Source: Segatella copri
Lineage (GTDB): Bacteria; Bacteroidota; Bacteroidia; Bacteroidales; Bacteroidaceae
Length of the DNA: 26,940 nucleotides
Assembly (NCBI RefSeq): GCF_019127135.1
Contig: NZ_JAHOEA010000047.1
Coordinates: 1 to 26,940, forward strand
Reading direction: 5' to 3'
A program made the translations under genes and the position numbers. The first letter of the stretch is position 1. Each line of letters starts with the position of its first letter. Shown piece after piece: positions 8,357 through 15,727 of this stretch. Below the pieces are notes generated by a model that saw only the letters and a list, made by a program, of their open reading frames with translations, ran no database searches and was not told where the DNA came from.

Positions 8357-8422
8357 TTCTTTTACGTTTGTGTTTGTTGCTTTTGCATAAAAAACGGGAA
8401 AGCGAATCTGTTAGTTCTCTTA

Positions 8423-8580
8423 TTTGTATTATCTTTGCAGAAGATAAACTGCACTCGGCAAAATATTCAAGCAAGCTTGATATTCTGCGCTCGTTTGCAT
8501 TATCTTTGCAGAAGATAAACTGCACTCGGCATAATATTCAAGCAAGCTTGATATTCTGCGCTCGTTTGCATTATCTTTGC
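8423..8580 (+). repeat. 71-bp tandem repeat with a promoter box in each unit (2 units plus partial)
   Basis: Two nearly identical 71-bp units start at 8423 and 8494, and the first 16 bp of a third unit start at 8565. I see only a C/T and an A/T difference between units. Each unit begins TTTG(C/T)ATTATCTTTGC, so a TATCTTTG -7 box recurs at 8430, 8501 and 8572. Within a unit, TATCTT/AAGATA flank TGCAG as a small palindrome, and a second imperfect hairpin (ATATTCAAGC with GCTTGATAT) sits mid-unit with a CTTG that is correctly spaced to be the -33 element of the next box. A diverged single copy lies at 23067-23150. Confidence 0.85.
8547..8579 (+). promoter_or_regulatory. Proximal promoter of the GH3 gene
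   Basis: The -7 box TATCTTTG at 8572-8579 with CTTG at 8547-8550, 21 bp upstream, lies 49 bp before the start codon. Two further copies of the box 71 and 142 bp upstream may add start sites. Confidence 0.65.
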
Positions 8581-8628
8581 ACATGATAATAAACAACTTC
8601 AATAATCATATTTTTAACCTAAAAGATA

Positions 8629-11007
8629 ATGATGAAACAAATTACAACAACCGTATGTGCAACTGTGCTGATGGCTAGTTGCTGTAACATAAACAATACG
8701 GAGCAGCAAGTGAACCAACAGGTAGATGAACTCTACAGCAGAATGTCACAGCCAGAGCGTATCGCTCAGTTGAGAAGTGGGTATATGGATGAGCTTTTTG
8801 ATGCGGAAGGCAATTTGGATACCGTCAAATGCAAGCAGCTCATTCCTTATGGTATTGGACATTTTTCCCAGTACGCCAGTCAGGAATTGGTTGATGCCAA
8901 TTTCTTGCGAAAGCGTGTGGCTGTTGTACAAGATTGGTTGATACATCATACCCCAAACGGTATCCCTGCTCTTTTTCACGAGGAAGTTCTTTCGGGTATC
9001 AATACGCAAGATGCAACAGTCTATCCACAGCAGATAGGTCAGGCTTGCTCATTCAATCCAGAGTTGGCTGAGCTCAAGACTTTGCAGACAGGTACCGCTC
9101 TTCGCAAGATGGGTGGCGTATTGTCGCTTTCCCCTATGGTAGACGTCTGCCGTACTCCAAGTTTTAATCGTCTGGAAGAATCATACGGTGAGGATGGCTA
9201 TCTTTCAGCCGTTATGGGTACTGCTTTTGTCAAGGGTCTTCAGCAGGGCGACCTCAAGAAGGGAGTGGGAGCTTGCTCTAAACACTATCTGGGATATGGT
9301 GGTGGCGGTGATGCTGATGAGAAGGAGATGATGGAAGATATCCTTTTGCCTCATGAGACGATGATTCGTCTGGCAGGTAGCAAGGCTTTGATGCCGGGTT
9401 ATCATGCTGTTCATGGTACCAAGTGCGTGGCAAATAGTGAGATTCTCAATGATATTTTGCGAGATTATCTCGGATTCGATGGAATGGTGGTGAGCGATTA
9501 TACTGCCATTGACCAGTTGCCGGGACTAGATACTCCTCTTCAGAAAGCTGTGGCTGCTATCAATGGTGGCAATGATGTTGATTTCCCTAGAGGCGAAAAC
9601 TATCAGTATTTACAGGAAGCCTTGGATAAGGGACTTGTTAAGAAAGAAGTCTTTGAGCGTGCTGTAAAGGATGTTCTGCGTTATAAGATTCGTGCAGGAC
9701 TGATGGATAAGAATCCATATCTGTATAGTACGGAGGATGTAAAGCTTGATACTAAGGAAGAACGGCAGACGGCTTACGATATTGCCAGCCAGTCTATCGT
9801 CTTGTTGGAGAATAATGGTGTTTTGCCTCTTGTGAAGGAGGCTGATGTTAACAGCGCCAAGCAGGTTAAGAATATCTTGCTCACGGGTCCTAATGCCAAT
9901 TCTATCTGGGCGATGTGTGGCGACTACTCTTTCCCTTCAATGTTCTATTTCTGGCAGAGTTGGAAGAAAAAGTGGGATGATAGCCACTTGCCACATATCG
10001 TTAAATTGCTAGAGGCAATGCAGGCAAGTAAACCTGAGGGTATTAATATTAAGTATTCTCGTGGTTGCGACTGGACAGAGGAAATCGAGACCAAGTTTGA
10101 AGAGTCTGGCGATAAGCGTGCTTGGGAGTATCAGCTCCTGCATCGCAAGGTTGATTCTGGCGAGAAGGCAGACAAGGCAGAAGCTTTGGCGATGGCAAAG
10201 GAAAGCGATGTTATCGTTGCTGCTGTAGGCGAGAATGTGATGCTCTGTGGTGAGAATCGTGAGCGAGATGGTCTCAAGCTTCCTGGTAAGCAAGAGGAAT
10301 ATGTTGAGGAACTCTTGGCTACGGGCAAACCTGTAGTCCTGGTAGTCTTCGGCGGTCGTGCGCAGGTTATCTCCAAGATAGCCAAGCGTTGTGCAGCAGT
10401 CATCCAGGCCTGGTATCCTGGTGAAGAGGGTGGTACAGCTGTGGCTGACATTCTTTATGGCAAGATTTCACCATCTGCCAAGCTGAGTGTCAGCTATCCT
10501 AATGCTGAGGTTTATGAGCCTATCTGCTATAATTATTCCACCCGTCAGGATGCCCGTGTAGAGTGGCCTTTCGGTTATGGATTGAGCTATACAACCTTTG
10601 CCTATAAGAACTTGCAGGCTGTTAAGGAGCTCTCTACGGCTTCAGAGTCGAGCAATATCTACTTTGAGGTTACCAATACGGGTAAGGTTCGTGCCGATGA
10701 GATAGCGCAGGTATATCTGTCGCCAACTCAGAGCAACCAGCAGATTCATCCTATCCAGTTGCAGGGCTTTGCCCGCATCTCTCTCAATCCTGGCGAAACC
10801 AAGAGAGTATGCATCAAGTTCTATACTGATCAGTTTGGTTATTATTCTCATCAAGGCAATCGTCAATGGAACATAGCTCCTGGAACGTATGAACTGAAGA
10901 TTGGAGCCTCTTCTCAAGACATCCGTCTTAAGCAGCAGATAGTTTTGACGGGTGATAAAGTGGTGAAACCTTTGCGTGATCATTACTTCTCCGAGGTTAT
11001 CAGATAA
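8629..11007 (+). CDS. Glycoside hydrolase family 3 lipoprotein (beta-glucosidase/xylosidase type)
   Basis: A 792-residue exo-acting beta-glycosidase. The N-terminus has a short hydrophobic signal ending LMASC, giving a lipoprotein at Cys18. The GH3 N-terminal barrel covers about 35-370 and contains the KHY motif at 218-220 and the family signature DGMVVSDYTAI, with Asp290 as predicted nucleophile. The alpha/beta sandwich domain follows at about 400-640, with GENRERDGLKLPG near the usual acid/base region, and a C-terminal fibronectin III-like domain at about 680-780. Length is normal. Substrate (glucoside, xyloside or other plant beta-linked sugar) cannot be read from sequence. There is no SusC/SusD pair nearby, so it is not part of a visible polysaccharide utilisation locus. 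It is monocistronic, with repeated promoters in front and a terminator behind. Confidence 0.94.
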   Translation: MMKQITTTVCATVLMASCCNINNTEQQVNQQVDELYSRMSQPERIAQLRSGYMDELFDAEGNLDTVKCKQLIPYGIGHFSQYASQELVDANFLRKRVAVVQDWLIHHTPNGIPALFHEEVLSGINTQDATVYPQQIGQACSFNPELAELKTLQTGTALRKMGGVLSLSPMVDVCRTPSFNRLEESYGEDGYLSAVMGTAFVKGLQQGDLKKGVGACSKHYLGYGGGGDADEKEMMEDILLPHETMIRLAGSKALMPGYHAVHGTKCVANSEILNDILRDYLGFDGMVVSDYTAIDQLPGLDTPLQKAVAAINGGNDVDFPRGENYQYLQEALDKGLVKKEVFERAVKDVLRYKIRAGLMDKNPYLYSTEDVKLDTKEERQTAYDIASQSIVLLENNGVLPLVKEADVNSAKQVKNILLTGPNANSIWAMCGDYSFPSMFYFWQSWKKKWDDSHLPHIVKLLEAMQASKPEGINIKYSRGCDWTEEIETKFEESGDKRAWEYQLLHRKVDSGEKADKAEALAMAKESDVIVAAVGENVMLCGENRERDGLKLPGKQEEYVEELLATGKPVVLVVFGGRAQVISKIAKRCAAVIQAWYPGEEGGTAVADILYGKISPSAKLSVSYPNAEVYEPICYNYSTRQDARVEWPFGYGLSYTTFAYKNLQAVKELSTASESSNIYFEVTNTGKVRADEIAQVYLSPTQSNQQIHPIQLQGFARISLNPGETKRVCIKFYTDQFGYYSHQGNRQWNIAPGTYELKIGASSQDIRLKQQIVLTGDKVVKPLRDHYFSEVIR

Positions 11008-11077
11008 GCGTATGATTTTTCTGCTAAAAGTAGCAAAATGCCAAGGTTTTTGGTTAAAAACAGTATAAAAAACAACT

Positions 11078-11115
11078 AAATGCACGGATATTGCAAAATA
11101 TTCGTGCATTTTGTT
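11078..11115 (+). terminator. Terminator after the GH3 gene
   Basis: A 15-bp stem with a single G-U pair (11078-11092 with 11097-11111) and a GCAA tetraloop is followed by T-rich sequence. Its tail overlaps the -33 box of the next promoter. Confidence 0.85.
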
Positions 11116-11144
11116 TGCTGTTTCAATAGATTTTATTAATTTTG
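11114..11144 (+). promoter_or_regulatory. Promoter of the Lrp/AsnC operon
   Basis: TTTG at 11114-11117 and TAATTTTG at 11137-11144 have 19-bp spacing, a full match to the Bacteroidetes promoter pattern. The start codon chosen for the regulator is 53 bp downstream. This promoter lies inside the longest possible reading frame, which therefore must not be the real start. Confidence 0.75.
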
Positions 11145-11197
11145 CTATCTGGTATAGAAGAGTACCTTATAAATTGAATATTATAAAACAAAACGAA

Positions 11198-11665
11198 ATG
11201 GAGAAAATAGACAATCTAGACAGAAAGATTCTCGGCATCCTTTCTAAGAATGCCCGTATTCCTTTCAAGGACGTAGCCGCAGAATGTGGCGTGTCTCGTG
11301 CAGCCATCCATCAGCGCGTTCAGCACTTGATGGAGGATGGTTTCATCACCGGTAGCGGTTTTGATGTAAACCCTAAAAGCCTGGGCTATTCTACCTGCAC
11401 TTATGTAGGCTTGAACTTGGAGCGCGGTAATATGTATAAAAAGGTGGTAGAGCGCTTGCAGAACATTCCTGAAATCGTAGAGTGCCACTTTACAACCGGT
11501 TCATACACCATGCTGATTAAGCTTTATGCCCGCGACAACGAGCAGCTCATGGATTTGCTCAACAATAAGCTCCAGGCTATTCCTGGTGTGGTTTCTACCG
11601 AAACGCTCATCTCTCTTGAGCAGAGCATCAAGCGTGAGATTCCTGTACTTCTGGATGAAGATTAA
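11198..11665 (+). CDS. Lrp/AsnC-family transcriptional regulator
   Basis: A 155-residue DNA-binding regulator. I start at ATG 11198 (MEKIDNLDRKIL), the canonical Lrp N-terminus; the frame is open back to 11111 but that part contains the terminator and promoter. A helix-turn-helix occupies about 7-50 (NARIPFKDVAAECGVSRAAI), followed by the RAM/ligand-binding domain at about 68-145 with GSYTMLIKLYARD. Lrp-family proteins form octamers and usually sense amino acids. It starts the strand-wise group regulator, C26-M19 peptidase, M28-type enzyme, so local control of peptide or amino-acid use is a fair inference. The ligand is unknown. Confidence 0.93.
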   Translation: MEKIDNLDRKILGILSKNARIPFKDVAAECGVSRAAIHQRVQHLMEDGFITGSGFDVNPKSLGYSTCTYVGLNLERGNMYKKVVERLQNIPEIVECHFTTGSYTMLIKLYARDNEQLMDLLNNKLQAIPGVVSTETLISLEQSIKREIPVLLDED

Positions 11666-11733
11666 TAAGAGTCTCCATACTTGAGTACGATTTTTAGAAG
11701 ATCTTGAATCATTATTTATTGAAAGATAAACAA

Positions 11734-13482
11734 ATGGAAACATTTGACTTAGAGTCGCATTTCCAGGATGCATACTCTAGATTTCCCGAAGCGAAGCATC
11801 AGCCTGTAATTGGCCTTACTGCCAATTATGAAGGTATCGATGCTACGCTTCGCGACCGTTATTATAAGCAGGTAATAGCGGCTGGCGGTACGCCGGTCAT
11901 TATTCCTCCTGTTGCTGATGCTCAGGTCATCGTCAATACCCTGGAGCATCTTGATGGATTGATTCTGACGGGTGGCGGCGACCATAATCCGCTGTGGATG
12001 GGCGAAGAGCCTTCTCCCCGTCTTCACAACATCAATCAGGAACGTGATGCTGCCGAACTGATGATTACCCGATTGGCTTTCAACCGCCAGATTCCGATGC
12101 TTGGCATCTGCCGGGGCATCCAGACCCTCGCCATTGCGCTGGGCGGAAAGGTGTGTCAGGATATCAAGCAACTGGTAAAACACAGCCAGGATGCCGACCG
12201 TACCGAACCTACCCACATCGTAGAAATCAAGAAAGATTCCACCTTATATAATATATATAATAAGGAGAAGATCTTTGTCAACTCGTTCCACCATCAGGCG
12301 GTAAGCGAGCCTGGCAAGCATCTGCGCACCATCGCCAAATCTTCTGACCATATTATCGAGGCAGTAGAGAGTAGCGAATATAAGCAGATTCTCGGTGTGC
12401 AATGGCATCCGGAATGGCTGGAAGAAGAAGGATTGAAGATTTTCCAATGGCTGGTTAATCAGGCTAACAACTTTTATGCAGCCAAGCAGTTGCATAAGCG
12501 CATCCTTACGCTCGATACCCATTGTGATACTCCGATGTTCTTCCCTCAGGGCATCAAGTTTGATCATCGCGATTCCCGCATCCTGGTTGATCTCCATAAG
12601 ATGACCGATGGTCATCAGGATGCTACCACGATGGTAGCTTACCTGCCACAGCCTCAGATAGGCGAGAGCTTCAGCAGCAAGGTGGCTTTCGATGTAAAGG
12701 GACCTGCGCAGTATGCCGACCTCATCTTCGACAAGATAGAAGAGATTGTGAGCAAGAACAGCCAGTATCTCAGCATAGCCCGCACTCCTGCCGATCTTTA
12801 TAGTGATAAGCGGAAAGGCAGAAAGAGCATTATGCTCGGTATTGAGAACGGCCTCGCCCTGGAGCACGATATCAGTAACGTGAAGCATTTCGCCCAGCGC
12901 GGCATCGTTTATATCACGCTCTGCCATAATGGTGATAATGATATCTGCGATAGTGCCCGCGGCTGCAATACCCATAATGGTGTGAGTAGTTTTGGCGAGA
13001 AGGTGATTCATGAGATGAACCGCCTGGGCATCATGGTTGATTTGAGTCATGGTGGCGAGAAGAGTTTCTACGATGCACTTGATATCAGCCAGACGCCTAT
13101 TGTCTGCAGCCATAGCAGCAGCCGTGCGCTCTGCGATGTGCCTCGCAATCTGACCGATGACCAGATGCGTGCCCTCGCTGCAAAGGGCGGTGTGGCTCAT
13201 ACCACGCTCTATCATGGATTCCTGCGTAAAGAGGGTGAAGCCGACATCATGGACGCCATTGCCCATCTTGAGCATGCCATCGATGTGATGGGTATCGACC
13301 ACGTAGGTCTGGGAACCGACTTTGATGGAGACGGCGGCATCAGAGGTCTCGCCGACTCTTCTGAACTCATCAATTTCACCCTCCAGCTGTTGCGCCGCAA
13401 ATATAGCGAGCAGGATATTGCCCAAATTTGGGGAGGCAACTGGCTCAGAGTGATGACACAGGTACAGAACTTTGGAAAGTGA
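11734..13482 (+). CDS. Fusion of gamma-glutamyl hydrolase (C26/PuuD-like) and membrane-dipeptidase (M19) domains
   Basis: A 582-residue two-domain enzyme. I start at ATG 11734 (METFDLESHF); an in-frame TTG at 11704 gives a longer but less likely product. Residues about 23-245 are a class-I amidotransferase-like C26 peptidase related to PuuD, which cleaves gamma-glutamyl bonds: nucleophile Cys126 in GICRGIQ, with His225 and Glu227 in HPEW. Residues about 255-580 are an M19 renal-dipeptidase domain with the full zinc set: His263 and Asp265 (THCDTP), Glu371 (GIENG), His439 (DLSHGG), His460 (CSHSSSR) and Asp529 region (GTDFDGDG). No signal peptide is seen, so it should be cytosolic. The likely substrates are gamma-glutamyl peptides and the dipeptides released from them, or cell-wall fragments. 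It is 68 bp after the Lrp gene. Confidence 0.92.
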   Translation: METFDLESHFQDAYSRFPEAKHQPVIGLTANYEGIDATLRDRYYKQVIAAGGTPVIIPPVADAQVIVNTLEHLDGLILTGGGDHNPLWMGEEPSPRLHNINQERDAAELMITRLAFNRQIPMLGICRGIQTLAIALGGKVCQDIKQLVKHSQDADRTEPTHIVEIKKDSTLYNIYNKEKIFVNSFHHQAVSEPGKHLRTIAKSSDHIIEAVESSEYKQILGVQWHPEWLEEEGLKIFQWLVNQANNFYAAKQLHKRILTLDTHCDTPMFFPQGIKFDHRDSRILVDLHKMTDGHQDATTMVAYLPQPQIGESFSSKVAFDVKGPAQYADLIFDKIEEIVSKNSQYLSIARTPADLYSDKRKGRKSIMLGIENGLALEHDISNVKHFAQRGIVYITLCHNGDNDICDSARGCNTHNGVSSFGEKVIHEMNRLGIMVDLSHGGEKSFYDALDISQTPIVCSHSSSRALCDVPRNLTDDQMRALAAKGGVAHTTLYHGFLRKEGEADIMDAIAHLEHAIDVMGIDHVGLGTDFDGDGGIRGLADSSELINFTLQLLRRKYSEQDIAQIWGGNWLRVMTQVQNFGK

Positions 13483-13554
13483 AGAGTGAAGAACGAAGAG
13501 TGAAGAATCTCATAGATAAAAGGTAATCATAAAGTTCAAATCTGAAAGTTCAAA
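13481..13554 (+). repeat. Two short direct repeats in the gap before the M28-type gene
   Basis: GAAGAGTGAAGAA occurs at 13481-13493 and 13495-13507, and AAAGTTCAAA at 13531-13540 and 13545-13554. Both pairs have a 14-bp period. The first overlaps the stop codon of the fusion peptidase. No promoter box or terminator is evident in the gap, so the next gene is probably read through from upstream. Confidence 0.6.
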
Positions 13555-13563
13555 GTAAATACG

Positions 13564-14592
13564 ATGACGAAGAAAATGAAGATAATTTTAGGCTTGGTAG
13601 TTGCTGCCGGAGTGGTAGCTGGAGCTATCAGCTATAAGAATGCCAACACCACGTCGCCGGAAATCCAGGAAGTAGAGGAAGCAGAGAAGCTGAATCCTGT
13701 AGGTCCTGCCTTTAATGCCGATTCGGCGTTGGCTTATTGTGCCGCACAATGCGATTTCGGCCCTCGTGTCATGAACAGCGAGGCGCACGACAAGTGTGGC
13801 GAATGGATAGTGAGCAAGTTCAAGCAGTTTGGTTGTGAGGTAGAAACCCAGAAGGCTGACCTCAAGGGCTATGATGGTACCATCCTGAAGAATACCAATA
13901 TCATCGCCCATTACAACCCGAAGGCTGAAACCCGCATCTTGCTCTGTGCCCATTGGGACAGCCGTCCTTGGGCCGACAACGACCCCGACAGCACCAACTG
14001 GCGCAAGCCTGTAATGGCAGCCAACGATGGAGCCAGCGGAGTAGCCGTCATGTTGGAGATAGCCCGCCAGCTGCAGGCAGACAAGAAGCTGAATCCTAAC
14101 ATCGGCGTAGATTTCGTATGTTTCGATACAGAAGACTGGGGAACACCTCAGTGGGCTGATGTTCAGGACGATGGCGATACTTGGGCTTTGGGTGCCCAGT
14201 ACTGGAGCGAGAACAAGCCTGAGGGATATAATCCTCGTTTCGGAATCCTCCTCGATATGGTGGGCGGACAGGGAGCCAAGTTCTACCGTGAGGGCATGTC
14301 TATGCAGTATGCGGGTGGCATCGTGAAGAAGGTTTGGGCAGCAGCCCGTCAGGCAGGTTTTGGCTCTTACTTCCCTAAGAGCGATGGCGGAATGATTACT
14401 GATGATCATATTCCAGTCAACGAGAAGGCTAAGATTCCTACTGTAGATGTGATTGCTTATTATCCGGACTGTCAGCAAAGCAGTTTCGGTCCTACCTGGC
14501 ATACCGTGAGCGATGATATGGCTCATTTGGATAAGAATGTGCTTAAGGCGGTTGGCCAGACCATGATTCAGGTGCTTTATACTGAGGAATAG
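13564..14592 (+). CDS. M28-family zinc enzyme, glutaminyl-peptide cyclotransferase-like
   Basis: A 342-residue protein with a single N-terminal membrane segment (residues 6-23) and no lipobox, so it is anchored in the inner membrane facing the periplasm, or cleaved. The M28 fold is complete: His130 (CAHWDSRPW), Asp155 (NDGASGVA), Glu190-Asp191 (FDTEDWG), Asp231 (LLDMVGG) and His313 (WHTVSDD). The Trp-rich loops CAHWDSRPW and DTEDWG resemble the bacterial glutaminyl cyclases described from oral Bacteroidetes such as Porphyromonas and Prevotella, which make N-terminal pyroglutamate on exported proteins. Classic M28 aminopeptidases remain an alternative. It is the third gene of the Lrp group and ends at a strong terminator. 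Confidence 0.88.
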   Translation: MTKKMKIILGLVVAAGVVAGAISYKNANTTSPEIQEVEEAEKLNPVGPAFNADSALAYCAAQCDFGPRVMNSEAHDKCGEWIVSKFKQFGCEVETQKADLKGYDGTILKNTNIIAHYNPKAETRILLCAHWDSRPWADNDPDSTNWRKPVMAANDGASGVAVMLEIARQLQADKKLNPNIGVDFVCFDTEDWGTPQWADVQDDGDTWALGAQYWSENKPEGYNPRFGILLDMVGGQGAKFYREGMSMQYAGGIVKKVWAAARQAGFGSYFPKSDGGMITDDHIPVNEKAKIPTVDVIAYYPDCQQSSFGPTWHTVSDDMAHLDKNVLKAVGQTMIQVLYTEE

Positions 14593-14618
14593 GTCGGCAT
14601 CTCATTCGAATATAAAAG

Positions 14619-14668
14619 GAAATGTTCCTAGGAAAAGTTGTTGCTTTTCTTAGGAACATTTCTTTTTT
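14619..14668 (+). terminator. Terminator of the Lrp-peptidase group
   Basis: A 19-bp stem (14619-14637 with 14644-14662, one apparent imperfect pair at most) with a TTGTTG loop is followed by six T. It lies 26 bp after the M28-type stop codon. Confidence 0.93.
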
Positions 14669-14686
14669 CAGTCTGTTTAAATCTTC

Positions 14687-14770
14687 GTTCATCGACGTTG
14701 AACCGCCGTTCAACGTCTATGAACCGCCGTTCAACGACGCTGAACGGACATTCAACGTCGATGAACGGAG
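14687..14770. repeat. Four 21-bp tandem repeats, each an internal palindrome
   Basis: Four units begin at 14687, 14708, 14729 and 14750. Each has the form (G/A)TTCA-N7-TGAAC-N4, so direct repetition and inverted symmetry coexist. The 7-bp centres use only combinations of ACG, TCG and GTC-like triplets, and the 4-bp spacers are CGCC, CGCC, GGAC and GGAG. The array sits between two back-to-back terminators and is in no credible gene, although the 21-bp period keeps frames open across it. Confidence 0.85.
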
Positions 14771-14790
14771 ATTTCTTCTGCTTGTATCAA

Positions 14791-14849
14791 CAAAAAAACT
14801 TAGGTATAAAAGCAATTCCTATTGATAGGAAATGCTTTTATACCTAAGT
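14791..14849 (-). terminator. Terminator of the DUF4294 gene
   Basis: A stem of about 23 bp (14798-14822 with 14826-14849, slightly imperfect) is preceded on the plus strand by seven A, which is a U-tract for minus-strand transcripts. It lies 30 bp past the stop of the DUF4294 gene. Confidence 0.9.
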
Positions 14850-14878
14850 ATATGAGCTTTCTGAATAAGATGAGCTGG

Positions 14879-15517
14879 TTAAATCTGCCCCGATTCTACC
14901 TGTCTTACCACTCTTTCTGTTAATCTGTCAACGCCGTTCGGGTCGTACTTCTTGTTGAGGCTGGCACCGAAGAGGCTTGCAAATGCCTGATAGAATCCGG
15001 CACGGATAGGACCCAGGAAGGCTTGGATAAGATGATAGGATGAGGAATTGCATTCGCGATACACCAGTTTGATGCAGAGTTTACCTTGTGCATAGGTGAG
15101 TTTCTTCATTCTCGGGGTATATTCCTGTTTGATACCTTTCTCCACCAGTTTCATGTGTGCGTCCTTTGCCTTCTTGTTAGGCAGCGTTTCCAGATAATCA
15201 CCCGTTTCGATGATAATCTTTCTTACCTCTTTGGCTATCGGCAGCACCTTCTTGATGTTGTATACCAAACGGTTGTAAGCCATTCGCTCCTTGGCATTCT
15301 TGAATACCGGCTGTGGATAAACGTACACGTTGTTCACCTGAACATATTGTACGCTGTCATGATCCAGGAGCACTTTTCCTACCTTCACCATCGGTTCAAA
15401 GGTAGGGGCATCCATGTCCACCTCCCTGTCTTCAGGGTTGTCGCCATCGGTCTGCGCCATGGTTTGCAGGGTGATGCAGAAGAGCATCGCCAGTAAAAAG
15501 TATATTTTCTGTTTCAT
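14879..15517 (-). CDS. DUF4294 domain-containing exported protein
   Basis: A 212-residue protein with a cleavable signal peptide (MKQKIYFLLAMLFCITLQTMA, cleavage before QTDG). The body has the features of DUF4294, a Bacteroidetes-specific family: DSVQYVQVNNVYVYP near residues 55-69, a Lys/Arg-rich helical stretch MAYNRLVYNIKKVLP, and a C-terminal GPIRAGFYQAFASLFG region. Its biochemical role is not known. It should be in the periplasm or at the inner face of the outer membrane. It is transcribed away from the HHH/barrel gene, from a promoter that carries a perfect palindrome. Confidence 0.88.
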   Translation of the reverse strand: MKQKIYFLLAMLFCITLQTMAQTDGDNPEDREVDMDAPTFEPMVKVGKVLLDHDSVQYVQVNNVYVYPQPVFKNAKERMAYNRLVYNIKKVLPIAKEVRKIIIETGDYLETLPNKKAKDAHMKLVEKGIKQEYTPRMKKLTYAQGKLCIKLVYRECNSSSYHLIQAFLGPIRAGFYQAFASLFGASLNKKYDPNGVDRLTERVVRQVESGQI

Positions 15518-15615
15518 GTAAATCTCCTCAAAGTTCTTTGTCCAGCTCCTTTTTTTCGTGGAGCTTCTTCTATATATAAAGAGGTGTAAGCCCCTTTGTG
15601 TTACTAATTACGCCG

Positions 15616-15647
15616 CAAAATTACAGATTATTTCTCAATTTGAGAAA
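15616..15647 (-). promoter_or_regulatory. DUF4294 promoter with a 17-bp palindrome over the -33 region
   Basis: On the minus strand, TAATTTTG (complement of 15616-15623) is a -7 box and TTTC (complement of 15643-15646) lies 19 bp upstream. The stretch 15631-15647 is a perfect inverted repeat, TTTCTCAA-T-TTGAGAAA, covering the -33 region and the spacer, a position where a repressor would block transcription. Confidence 0.55.
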
Positions 15648-15663
15648 GATTCTTGGCTTTTTC

Positions 15664-15695
15664 TTTCTCTTTTTCATATTTTAGCAGTAACTTTG
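15664..15695 (+). promoter_or_regulatory. Promoter of the HHH/beta-barrel gene
   Basis: TAACTTTG at 15688-15695 matches the -7 consensus, and TTTC at 15664-15667 is 20 bp upstream. The start codon is 33 bp downstream. Confidence 0.6.
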
Positions 15696-15727
15696 TCTTA
15701 ATTTAATAAACAAAGTGCCTACTACGC

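Noticed and set aside
8423..8580. CRISPR-like array
   Set aside because: The units are directly joined tandem copies without unique spacers, and there are no cas genes in the window.
8280..8586. Two short frames across the 8.3-8.6 kb gap
   Set aside because: They are translations of the terminator and the 71-bp repeats; the repeated peptide only reflects the DNA repeat.
11111..11197. N-terminal extension of the Lrp/AsnC regulator
   Set aside because: The extension overlaps a terminator stem and a consensus promoter; Lrp proteins normally begin close to the DNLDRKIL motif.
12244..13425. A 393-codon minus-strand frame opposite the C26-M19 gene
   Set aside because: The plus-strand product has two complete active sites, whereas the antisense product resembles no family.
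13588..14526. A 312-codon minus-strand frame opposite the M28-type gene
   Set aside because: Antisense shadow of a conserved enzyme; no promoter or terminator fits it.
14622..14847. Overlapping short frames encoding repeated FNVYEPP- or STSMNRR-like peptides
   Set aside because: They arise because a 21-bp tandem repeat keeps every frame open, and they begin inside a terminator hairpin.
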